Shown here: one piece after another, positions 1 through 5,300 of the stretch | Numbering within the stretch: the stretch's first letter is position 1 | Layout of the letters: every line of letters begins with the position of its first letter | Assembly: GCA_017646555.1 (NCBI GenBank) | Contig: JAGCMG010000109.1 | Location: forward strand, 1-9,060 | Direction: 5' to 3' | DNA length: 9,060 bases | DNA from: Clostridia bacterium | GTDB lineage: Bacteria; Bacillota; Clostridia; Christensenellales; Borkfalkiaceae | Notes under the pieces: generated by a model | Told to the model about the DNA's origin: nothing | Seen by the model: the letters and a program-made list of their open reading frames with translations, nothing else | Databases searched by the model: none | Translations under genes and position numbers: made by a program

Positions 1-402
1 AGTCAGTTTGATTTTTCTAATTATGATTATATTGTTGATGCAGTTGATACCGTTTCGGCAAAAGTGAAAATTATCTTAAACGCAATAAATAACGGCGTTA
101 GCGTAATCTCTTGTATGGGCACGGGCAATAAACTTGACCCTACGGCTTTTAAGGTTGAAGATATTTCAAAAACTTCCTACTGTCCACTTGCAAAAGCCGT
201 TCGTCACGAACTAAAAAAACACGGCGTCGTTAGTGGTGTTAAAGTTTTATTTTCTACCGAACAACCGTTAAAAACTTTGGTTACGATTGACGACGAAAAT
301 AAAAAAGACGGTAGAGCGCCAGGTTCAATTAGTTTTGTTCCGCCCGTCGCAGGGCTTATTATCGGTGGACAAGTTATTAAAGATTTAATAGGGGAAAAGT
401 AA
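1..402 (+). CDS. tcdA: tRNA threonylcarbamoyladenosine dehydratase, C-terminal half (5' end outside window)
   Basis: The reading frame is open from base 1 and gives 133 residues, roughly the C-terminal half of a family usually about 240-270 residues long. TcdA is an E1-like (ThiF/MoeB/HesA fold) enzyme that uses ATP to cyclise t6A at position 37 of tRNAs reading ANN codons to ct6A. Visible family marks are YIVDAVDTVSAK near window residues 9-20 (the end of the Rossmann nucleotide-binding part), the CMGTGNKLDP segment near 38-47, and the C-terminal APGSISFVPPVAGLIIGGQV block near 108-127. The GTG at 64 is only an internal valine, not a start. Its stop is one base from the GTG start of the Rrf2 gene, so the two are probably co-transcribed. 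In some bacteria this gene sits beside the CsdA/E sulfur-transfer genes, which would fit the sulfur theme here, but that link is inference. Confidence 0.9.
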   Translation, partial: SQFDFSNYDYIVDAVDTVSAKVKIILNAINNGVSVISCMGTGNKLDPTAFKVEDISKTSYCPLAKAVRHELKKHGVVSGVKVLFSTEQPLKTLVTIDDENKKDGRAPGSISFVPPVAGLIIGGQVIKDLIGEK

Positions 403-403
403 A

Positions 404-817
404 GTGAAAGTTTCAACCAAAGGCAGATACGCTTTAAGGCTTATGCTTGATATAGCGTCTAATGGAGAAGACGGCGTAGTTGCGTTAAAAGATATTGCGA
501 TAAGACAAGACATTTCCGAAAAATATCTTGAAAGAATAGTATCTTCACTTGTTAAAGCGAATATGCTTTGCGTAAAACGTGGTGCGCAAGGTGGCTATAA
601 ACTCGTAAAAAAACCGTCGGAATACACGGTTGGTAGTATTTTAGCCGTTACGGAAAACAGCGTTGCCCCCGTTGCTTGCAGTAGTGGGGAATCGGACGGC
701 TGTAACCGTTGTGATTCGTGCGTTACGCTTAAATTTTGGAAAGGACTTGATAAAATTGTCAACGATTATTTAGACGGCACGACTTTACAAGACTTATTAG
801 ATAAAACTTGCAAATAA
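404..817 (+). CDS. Rrf2-family (IscR/CymR-like) transcriptional regulator
   Basis: This is a 137-residue protein beginning at GTG, with GGGG (391-394) as a weak ribosome binding site inside the end of tcdA. The N-terminus MKVSTKGRYALRLMLDIA is the classic Rrf2 opening. A winged helix-turn-helix follows: residues 25-56 include LKDIAIRQDISEKYLERIV, and the wing RGAQGGYKL lies at 59-67. A dimerisation helix covers the remainder. The C-terminal part carries C92, C100, C103 and C106, plus C56 and C136. IscR ligates a [2Fe-2S] cluster with three cysteines and a histidine in the same general place, so this protein may bind a cluster or sense thiols; no ligand can be assigned from sequence alone. B. 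subtilis CymR, which controls cysteine metabolism, lacks such a cluster. Because cysK follows immediately, a role in cysteine or Fe-S homeostasis is likely. I give no symbol because IscR and CymR functions cannot be separated here. Confidence 0.9.
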   Translation: MKVSTKGRYALRLMLDIASNGEDGVVALKDIAIRQDISEKYLERIVSSLVKANMLCVKRGAQGGYKLVKKPSEYTVGSILAVTENSVAPVACSSGESDGCNRCDSCVTLKFWKGLDKIVNDYLDGTTLQDLLDKTCK

Positions 818-849
818 GTGCTAAAAAAACAAAAAAATATCGGTGGTAT

Positions 850-1782
850 ATGAAATATTATAATTCCGTTACTGAATATATCGGTAACACCCCACTTTTT
901 AAATTAAACAACTTAATGAAAAGTGAAAACTTAAAAGCCAACCTTTTTGCTAAAGCAGAAAAGTTCAATCCAGCAGGGTCAGCAAAAGACCGTGTGGCTT
1001 TATCAATGATAAAATCGGCTGAAGAAAACGGCCTAAATAAAGGTGGCACGGTAATAGAGCCGACTTCTGGCAATACCGGTATAGGTATAGCAATGTGCGC
1101 GTGCGCACTTGGTTATAAAGCCGTTATCGTTATGCCGAATAATATGAGTGCTGAACGCGTTTTAACGATTAAAGCGTTCGGGGCAGAAGTCGTTTTGACC
1201 GACGCAAAATTAGGTATGAAAGGCGCGATTGAGAAAGCAAACGAACTAAATAAGGCCATAAAAAACAGCGTTATTTTAGGTCAGTTTGATAATCCGTCTA
1301 ACCCAAAGGCTCACTACGAAACGACAGGCCCTGAAATTTATTTTGCGCTTGATAAAAAGGTCGATATATTTATTGCTGGTATCGGCACGGGTGGAACAAT
1401 TTCGGGCGTTGGTAAATACTTAAAAGAGCAAAATCCTAATGTAAAAATTATTGGGGTTGAACCGTTTTCTTCGCCACTTTTAACTAAAGGTTTTTTCGGC
1501 GCGCATAAGATACAAGGTATAGGCGCAAACTTTATTCCGTCCACTTTTGACAACACCGTTGTTGATGAAATTGTGCCAATTACTAATGAAGACGCGTATT
1601 TTTACACCAAAGAAACGGTGCTTAAAGAAGGTTTATTCGTAGGTATATCTTCGGGCGCTGTTATTTTGGCAGGAATTTTAGAGGCTAAAAAGGAAGAAAA
1701 TAAAGGCAAAAATATCGTCGTTTTATTACCTGATACGGGTGATAGATATCTTTCGGTTGAAGGATTAATGTTGAAGGATTAA
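850..1782 (+). CDS. cysK: Cysteine synthase A (O-acetylserine sulfhydrylase)
   Basis: This PLP enzyme makes L-cysteine from O-acetyl-L-serine and sulfide. The 310-residue length is normal for the family. In order: YIGNTPL (10-16); the PLP lysine K46 in NPAGSAKDR (40-48); the substrate loop PTSGNTG (71-77); the PLP-phosphate loop GTGGT (179-183); and SSGA at 267-270, whose S268 matches the PLP ring-nitrogen serine of CysK. LLPDTGDRYLS at 292-302 is also typical. The frame is open back to a TTG at 808, but that would add 14 unconserved residues and overlap the Rrf2 stop. The ATG at 850, with GGTGG at 842-846 in front, puts the conserved start TEYIGNTPL in the expected place. It is 32 bases downstream of the Rrf2 gene with no evident promoter, so probably the same operon and plausibly regulated by that protein. 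A cystathionine beta-synthase-like activity is less likely at this length. Confidence 0.95.
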   Translation: MKYYNSVTEYIGNTPLFKLNNLMKSENLKANLFAKAEKFNPAGSAKDRVALSMIKSAEENGLNKGGTVIEPTSGNTGIGIAMCACALGYKAVIVMPNNMSAERVLTIKAFGAEVVLTDAKLGMKGAIEKANELNKAIKNSVILGQFDNPSNPKAHYETTGPEIYFALDKKVDIFIAGIGTGGTISGVGKYLKEQNPNVKIIGVEPFSSPLLTKGFFGAHKIQGIGANFIPSTFDNTVVDEIVPITNEDAYFYTKETVLKEGLFVGISSGAVILAGILEAKKEENKGKNIVVLLPDTGDRYLSVEGLMLKD

Positions 1783-1794
1783 TATAGGTTTTAT

Positions 1795-2313
1795 ATGAGC
1801 GAAAATTTACCACAACTCGTAATGCGAATAGACGATATTTCTTTTGCTAAAAAGCCCGTTATTAAAGACGGGTTTAGCGTTGTTACTCATAGCGAAACGA
1901 AAGAAAAAGTTTGGGAAGAAATTATTTTTGACGCATTTAACACGCATTACGATTTTTCGTTTGCAAAGGTGTTTAAGGGTTTTAAAAACGAACACTTATT
2001 CTACATAAAAAAAGGCGAAGAATATATCGCGACTATCGGTGCAACGCATAAAGGCGGGGAAGAAAAAGACGGTTGGTTTCATATGGTCGGTGTTAAAAAG
2101 AGCGCGCGTGGTCTTGGCGTTGGTAAAATGCTTGGCGAAATCGCTTTATATTCGTTAAAAGAGCAAGGCTATAAATCGGCAATGCTAACGACTGACGATT
2201 TTAGAATTCCCGCAATAAAACTTTATTTATCACTTGGATTTAAGCCTATTTTTACGCACGAAAGTCATAGTGAGCGCTGGGCGAAAATTTATGAAATTTT
2301 ACAAATAAAATAA
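1795..2313 (+). CDS. GNAT-family N-acetyltransferase
   Basis: This is a 172-residue protein of the Gcn5-related acetyltransferase fold, which moves an acetyl group from acetyl-CoA to an amine; the substrate cannot be told from sequence. Motif A, the pyrophosphate-binding strand and loop, is at 98-113, with V98-G99-V100 followed by RGLGVGK (105-111), matching the R/Q-x-x-G-x-G/A pattern. Motif B is at 133-153, where TDDFRIPAIKLYLSLGFKP gives the usual A-x-x-x-Y-x-x-x-GF signature. The first 30 residues are less clearly part of the fold. It starts 12 bases after cysK and has only a weak ribosome binding site (AGG near 1785-1787), so it may be translated by coupling or read-through from cysK. 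The position next to cysK makes an acetyl-accepting amino acid or thiol tempting, but this is only context. SAT/CysE-type serine acetyltransferase can be ruled out: that family is a left-handed beta helix. Confidence 0.85.
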   Translation: MSENLPQLVMRIDDISFAKKPVIKDGFSVVTHSETKEKVWEEIIFDAFNTHYDFSFAKVFKGFKNEHLFYIKKGEEYIATIGATHKGGEEKDGWFHMVGVKKSARGLGVGKMLGEIALYSLKEQGYKSAMLTTDDFRIPAIKLYLSLGFKPIFTHESHSERWAKIYEILQIK

Positions 2314-2317
2314 TCAT

Positions 2318-2338
2318 ATATGACTTAAACTGTCATAT
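2318..2338. promoter_or_regulatory. 7-bp perfect inverted repeat, candidate operator (or weak terminator)
   Basis: ATATGAC (2318-2324) and GTCATAT (2332-2338) form a perfect dyad around the 7-base centre TTAAACT. The centre contains the best-placed -35 hexamer of the promoter for the small gene at 2374, so a protein bound here would block RNA polymerase. The right arm is followed by TTTTACCTTTT, so it could instead act as a weak intrinsic terminator for the acetyltransferase gene that ends at 2313; the stem is AT-rich and short for that. The two roles are not exclusive. Confidence 0.45.
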
Positions 2339-2353
2339 TTTACCTTTTATAAT
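2325..2353 (+). promoter_or_regulatory. Sigma-A type promoter for the 57-residue gene
   Basis: There is a perfect TATAAT at 2348-2353, with TTAAAC at 2325-2330 as a poor -35 at the ideal 17-base spacing. The predicted start of transcription is near 2360, giving a leader of only about 14 bases that still includes the ribosome binding site. The weak -35 lying inside a dyad suggests control by a DNA-binding protein. Confidence 0.6.
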
Positions 2354-2373
2354 AAAGAAAAAGAGGTGAAATT

Positions 2374-2547
2374 ATGAGCATTGTTAAAGGAAATATGGTT
2401 TATTCGGTGGAAGAATTTGATGATTTTTGGCTTGTAAAATATAGCCTTGGCGGTATACAATTTTCATATCGCGTTACAAAAAGTAGATGTCAAAATTTTA
2501 AAGAACTTAAAAAGATGATAACTTCCGACGAATTATTTTACGCATAA
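2374..2547 (+). CDS. Small hypothetical protein, 57 residues
   Basis: This is an ATG-initiated frame with a strong ribosome binding site, AGAGGTGA (2362-2369), five bases before the start, its own TATAAT promoter upstream, and an intrinsic terminator whose stem begins inside the stop codon. These signals together make it a real gene despite its length. The protein begins MSIVKGNMVYSVEEFDDFW and ends in DELFYA. Residues about 7-36 alternate polar and hydrophobic residues (NMVYSV, FWLVKYSL, GIQFSYRV) as in a beta hairpin or sheet. Residues about 41-51 (NFKELKKMITS) look helical. There is one cysteine, C39. It has no signal peptide or membrane segment and is likely cytoplasmic. I do not recognise the family and assign no function. 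It stands alone as a single-gene transcription unit between the acetyltransferase and the sugar acetyltransferase. Confidence 0.8.
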   Translation: MSIVKGNMVYSVEEFDDFWLVKYSLGGIQFSYRVTKSRCQNFKELKKMITSDELFYA

Positions 2548-2568
2548 AGGCGCAACAGCGCCTTTTTT
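2546..2568 (+). terminator. Intrinsic terminator of the 57-residue gene
   Basis: AAAGGCGC (2546-2553) pairs with GCGCCTTT (2558-2565) around an AACA loop, and six T residues run from 2563 to 2568. The left arm overlaps the last two bases of the stop codon. The next promoter starts two bases later, which isolates the small gene as a monocistronic unit. Confidence 0.88.
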
Positions 2569-2569
2569 G

Positions 2570-2598
2570 TTGAAAAAAATTTTTAAATTTGTTATAAT
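2570..2598 (+). promoter_or_regulatory. Sigma-A promoter of the sugar O-acetyltransferase gene
   Basis: TTGAAA (2570-2575), a 17-base spacer and TATAAT (2593-2598) make a near-consensus promoter. Transcription should start near 2605, downstream of the TTG codon at 2567 that would otherwise extend the next reading frame. This decides the start of that gene in favour of the ATG at 2624. Confidence 0.85.
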
Positions 2599-2623
2599 AC
2601 CGTTAAATTGTAAAGGAAAAATT

Positions 2624-3250
2624 ATGACGCAAAAAGAAAGAATGGAAAAGGGTTTAGTATATTTTGCCGACGACCCTGACATTATGACGATTCAACTTCA
2701 GTATTTAGAAAATCTTTATGATTTTAATAATACGCGCCCATCTGAAATGGCAAAAAGGCAAGAATTATTAAAAAAGATGTTTGGTAAAATCGGCGACAAC
2801 GCTTATATAGAGCCACCACTTCACGCTAACTGGGCAGGCAAAAATTGTTTTGTGGGTAAAAACTTTTACGCCAACTTTAATTTAACTTTAGTAGATGATG
2901 AAAAGATTTTTATCGGTGATTATTGTATGTTCGCACCAAACGTAGTAATCGCAACGGCAGGTCATCCAATTAATCCAACTTTAAGAAAAAACGGTGGTCA
3001 ATATAACGCAAGCGTAAGAATAGGAAACAACGTTTGGCTTGGCGCAGGGGTAGTCGTGATGCCCGGCGTAACTATCGGCGATAACGTCGTTATAGGCGCA
3101 GGCTCGGTGGTAACAAAAGATATTCCGTCAAATGTAGTAGCGTTTGGCAACCCTTGTAAAATTTATCGTGAGATAGGCGAAAAAGACGATATTTACTATT
3201 TTAAGGATAAAAAAATCGATTGGGAAAATTTGCCGATAAAAAAAGATTAA
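2624..3250 (+). CDS. Maltose/galactoside-type sugar O-acetyltransferase (left-handed beta-helix)
   Basis: This is a 208-residue cytoplasmic enzyme that moves acetyl from acetyl-CoA to a sugar hydroxyl (Maa/LacA/NodL group). The N-terminal maltose-acetyltransferase domain (about 1-55) opens with MTQKERMEKGLVYFADDPDI. The rest is hexapeptide-repeat beta helix, clearest at 131-165 (VRIGNNVWLGAGVVV, then VTIGDNVVIGAGSVV). H114 in TAGHPINP matches the catalytic histidine of the family. VVAFGNPCKIYREI at 171-184 is the usual end of the helix. AAGGA (2613-2617), six bases before the ATG, is a good ribosome binding site. It is a single gene with its own promoter. Such enzymes are thought to detoxify surplus sugars; the alpha-galactosidase gene 2.7 kb downstream is a possible but unproven functional companion. 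Maa, LacA and NodL specificities cannot be distinguished here, so no symbol is given. Confidence 0.92.
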   Translation: MTQKERMEKGLVYFADDPDIMTIQLQYLENLYDFNNTRPSEMAKRQELLKKMFGKIGDNAYIEPPLHANWAGKNCFVGKNFYANFNLTLVDDEKIFIGDYCMFAPNVVIATAGHPINPTLRKNGGQYNASVRIGNNVWLGAGVVVMPGVTIGDNVVIGAGSVVTKDIPSNVVAFGNPCKIYREIGEKDDIYYFKDKKIDWENLPIKKD

Positions 3251-3256
3251 TTTAAC

Positions 3257-3303
3257 GTTTGGTCGCGTTTGACACTACCGTTATTGCCAAAAATCGACCA
3301 AAT
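3257..3303. other. Long imperfect hairpin of unknown role
   Basis: TTTGGTCG (3258-3265) and CGACCAAA (3295-3302) are perfect complements, extendable by a G-U pair at 3257/3303. Inside, TTTG (3268-3271) can pair with CAAA (3288-3291), giving an RNA hairpin of about 47 bases. It lies just after the sugar acetyltransferase stop, but no T-run follows, so it is not a standard intrinsic terminator. It could protect the 3' end of that mRNA or act as a protein site. An exact 8-base direct repeat, TTTAACGT, flanks it (3251-3258 and 3313-3320), which may be chance in AT-rich DNA. Confidence 0.4.
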
Positions 3304-3326
3304 ACCTTATATTTTAACGTAAAAAA

Positions 3327-3357
3327 GGAATAGTGGTAAAAAAGAATTTACTATTCC
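3327..3357. other. Inverted repeat abutting the -35 of the next promoter
   Basis: GGAATAG (3327-3333) pairs with CTATTCC (3351-3357). After a 3-base bulge (TGG), TAAA (3337-3340) pairs with TTTA (3347-3350) around an AAAGAA loop. It ends two bases before the -35 of the promoter at 3360-3388, the usual place for an activator or repressor site. A terminator on + is unlikely because the downstream bases are not T-rich. On the minus strand the repeat is followed by six T residues, but no minus-strand gene ends here. Confidence 0.4.
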
Positions 3358-3359
3358 GT

Positions 3360-3388
3360 TTGCTTTATAGTATATATTGTGTTATAAT
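3360..3388 (+). promoter_or_regulatory. Promoter of the peptidase-like/sstT unit
   Basis: TTGCTT (3360-3365), a 17-base spacer and an extended -10 element, TGT followed by TATAAT (3380-3388). Transcription is expected to start about 3394-3396, only 2-4 bases before the ATG at 3398. The mRNA would then be essentially leaderless. Confidence 0.7.
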
Positions 3389-3397
3389 GTGTTGGTT

Positions 3398-3973
3398 ATG
3401 GAAGAAACAAAGACACAAAAAATTTACGTACTGTTAACGCATACGGGGACTATTCTTTCAAAGATGGTTCAAAAAAGAACGGGTGGCGAATTTAATCACG
3501 CGTCGTTATCGTTTGACGATAGTTTGACGAAGATGTATTCGTTTTCACGCGTTAATCCGTATATAGCGTTTATCGGTGCGTTTATGAAAGAGGCGTATAA
3601 TCAAGGCACTTTTAAGCGCTTTAAAAAAACCAAAGCGTGCTTGCTTGAATACTCTGTTAGTGAAAGTTCGTATAGCAAAATAAAATCGTGCGTTGAAAAA
3701 ATGTATGATGAACGCAAAAAATACGGTTACGCTTATAAAGGGCTTTTTTCGGCAGGAAAAGGCAAGGTTTACAGAAAAGAAAATTGTTTTTACTGTTCTG
3801 AGTTTGTTTGGAGCGTTTTAGAAAACGGTGGGGTTTTAGATAAACGCGTAGGTAAAGAGGTTATAATGCCAATGGATTTTTTAGAAAAAACCGACGGCAA
3901 AATAATATACAAAGGTCAACTTTCAATATACAAAAAGGAAGAAAAAAATGAAAATACTAAAGAAAATTTTTAA
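3398..3973 (+). CDS. Permuted NlpC/P60-superfamily (YiiX-like) putative cysteine peptidase/amidase
   Basis: This 191-residue protein has the motif order of circularly permuted papain-like enzymes (YiiX/YaeF/LRAT group), with the histidine first and the cysteine later. The candidate catalytic residues are H34 in FNHASLSFD and C133 in FYCSEFVWSVLE. THTGTILSKM at 14-23, the MYSFSR segment at 46-51 and YGYAYKGLF at 109-117 fit clostridial proteins of this type as I know them. The substrate is unknown; relatives act on peptidoglycan peptides or acyl/amide bonds. There is no signal peptide, so it is probably cytoplasmic. A TTG at 3377 in frame lies inside the promoter and is excluded. The ATG at 3398 has no ribosome binding site and sits next to the predicted transcription start. 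The 3' end overlaps sstT by 26 bases, suggesting coupled translation. Confidence is good for the fold family and low for any reaction. Confidence 0.75.
   Translation: MEETKTQKIYVLLTHTGTILSKMVQKRTGGEFNHASLSFDDSLTKMYSFSRVNPYIAFIGAFMKEAYNQGTFKRFKKTKACLLEYSVSESSYSKIKSCVEKMYDERKKYGYAYKGLFSAGKGKVYRKENCFYCSEFVWSVLENGGVLDKRVGKEVIMPMDFLEKTDGKIIYKGQLSIYKKEEKNENTKENF
3935..3941 (+). promoter_or_regulatory. Ribosome binding site of sstT inside the upstream gene
   Basis: AAGGAAG lies six bases before the ATG at 3948, within the coding sequence of the peptidase-like gene. It supports the ATG at 3948 as the sstT start and hence the 26-base overlap. Confidence 0.75.
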
Positions 3974-5243
3974 GTTTTACGTTGACGTACCACTTGTTTT
4001 AAGAATAGCAGTAGGTCTTGCAATCGGTATAACCTTTGGCTTACTTTTACCAAGTTGGGAATTTTTAGCCGTATTTGGTGAAGTATTCGTTGGCGCGCTT
4101 AAAGCGATTGCACCGATACTCGTATTTATTCTCGTATTAAGTTCGTTATCAAGTGCTGGTAATGGTCTTGGTAAAAGATTTACTAAAATTATATCGTTAT
4201 ATTTACTCACAACTTTTCTTGCAGCAGCACTTTCAGTTATCGTAAGTTTTATTTTTAAAGTAAAAATTCCGTTAACCGTAACGGAAGCAGATAAATCAGC
4301 ACCAACTGGTTTAGGTCAAGTGTTTAGGGTACTTTTACTCAATATGGTGCAAAACCCAGTTTCAGCGTTAATTGATGGTAATTACGTCGGTATTTTAACT
4401 TGGGCTGTAATTTTAGGTTTCGCTGTTAGGGGGCTTGCAAAAGAAAGCACTAAAAACGTACTTAAAGATTTATCGGACGCCGTTTCAAAAGTAGTTGGTT
4501 GGGTTATTCAACTTGCGCCTTTTGGTATTATGGGTTTAGTATTTTCTTCAATCGGGGAATACGGTATAGAAATGTTCGTTGACTACGGCGCGTTATTATT
4601 AGTATTAGTCGGCTGTATGTTATTTACTTTCTTGGTAGTAAATCCGTTTATCGTATTCTTATTCTTAAAAAAGAACCCGTACCCATTAGTATTTAAATGC
4701 TTTAAGGATTCTGGTATACCAGCGTTCTTTACAAGAAGTTCGGCTGCGAATATTCCAGTAAATATGCAACTTTGCAAAAACTTAGGACTTGATGAAGATT
4801 ATTATTCGGTAGCGATTCCACTTGGCGCAACTATCAATATGGACGGCGCAGCAATCACTATTACGGTAATATCGTTATCAGCGGCATTTTCTTCGGGTGT
4901 TAGCGTTAATATTTTCGTCGCAATACTTTTAAGTTTCGTTGCAACTTTAGGCGCGTGTGGTGCGTCGGGTGTTGCAGGTGGCTCGCTTTTACTTATTCCT
5001 ATGGCTTGTTCGCTCTTAGGTGTATCGGCTGACGTTGCTATGCAAGCCGTTGCCGTAGGCTTTATTATCGGTGTTATTCAAGACTCGTTAGAAACGGCAC
5101 TCAATTCTTCTGGCGACGTTATTTTTGCAGCAACTGCCGAATATTCGGAGTGGAAACAACACGGCAAAGAAATAAATTTTAAGGAAATTTTTAAAAATGA
5201 AAAAGCCGAACAATCAAAAGAATTGTCCAGCGAAGAAGTTTAA
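3948..5243 (+). CDS. sstT: Serine/threonine:Na+ symporter SstT
   Basis: This is a 431-residue inner-membrane transporter of the dicarboxylate/amino acid:cation symporter (DAACS) family, importing L-serine and L-threonine with Na+. Many hydrophobic segments are visible, for example 15-35, 45-70, 83-104, 148-162, 184-203, 212-240 and 321-376. The transport core is complete: the serine-rich first hairpin loop TRSSAANIPVNM (262-273), the NMDGA cation/substrate motif (297-301), the second hairpin loop GASGVAGGS (338-346), and QDSLETALNSSGD (378-390), which is distinctive of SstT rather than GltP/DctA. The last 25 residues are charged and cytoplasmic. It overlaps the preceding peptidase-like gene by 26 bases and shares its promoter, and it ends at a strong terminator. 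Serine is also the precursor of O-acetylserine used by CysK upstream, which is a metabolic link but not evidence of shared control. Confidence 0.95.
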   Translation: MKILKKIFKFYVDVPLVLRIAVGLAIGITFGLLLPSWEFLAVFGEVFVGALKAIAPILVFILVLSSLSSAGNGLGKRFTKIISLYLLTTFLAAALSVIVSFIFKVKIPLTVTEADKSAPTGLGQVFRVLLLNMVQNPVSALIDGNYVGILTWAVILGFAVRGLAKESTKNVLKDLSDAVSKVVGWVIQLAPFGIMGLVFSSIGEYGIEMFVDYGALLLVLVGCMLFTFLVVNPFIVFLFLKKNPYPLVFKCFKDSGIPAFFTRSSAANIPVNMQLCKNLGLDEDYYSVAIPLGATINMDGAAITITVISLSAAFSSGVSVNIFVAILLSFVATLGACGASGVAGGSLLLIPMACSLLGVSADVAMQAVAVGFIIGVIQDSLETALNSSGDVIFAATAEYSEWKQHGKEINFKEIFKNEKAEQSKELSSEEV

Positions 5244-5262
5244 TTAAAAATCAAATAAAAGT

Positions 5263-5295
5263 AAAAACGCCACACTACGCAGTGTGGCGTTTTTT
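5263..5295. terminator. Strong bidirectional intrinsic terminator
   Basis: ACGCCACACT (5267-5276) and AGTGTGGCGT (5281-5290) form a perfect 10-bp stem around an ACGC loop. A-run (5263-5267) and T-run (5290-5295) flanks extend it on both sides. It ends sstT on + and, five bases beyond its stop codon, the convergent phosphopantetheinyl transferase gene on minus. Confidence 0.95.
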
Positions 5296-5300
5296 GTAAA

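Noticed and set aside
808..849. TTG-initiated extension of cysK overlapping the Rrf2 stop
   Set aside because: It adds 14 unconserved lysine/tyrosine-rich residues. The ATG at 850 has GGTGG in front and puts the conserved CysK N-terminus at the right place.
2567..2623. TTG-initiated extension of the sugar O-acetyltransferase
   Set aside because: It lies upstream of the predicted transcription start (about 2605), and its codons are the promoter itself. The ATG at 2624 has a good ribosome binding site and the family N-terminus.
3269..3274. Perfect TTGACA hexamer in the gap after the sugar acetyltransferase
   Set aside because: No -10-like sequence lies 16-18 bases downstream (the bases there are around AATCGA), and it is part of the hairpin.
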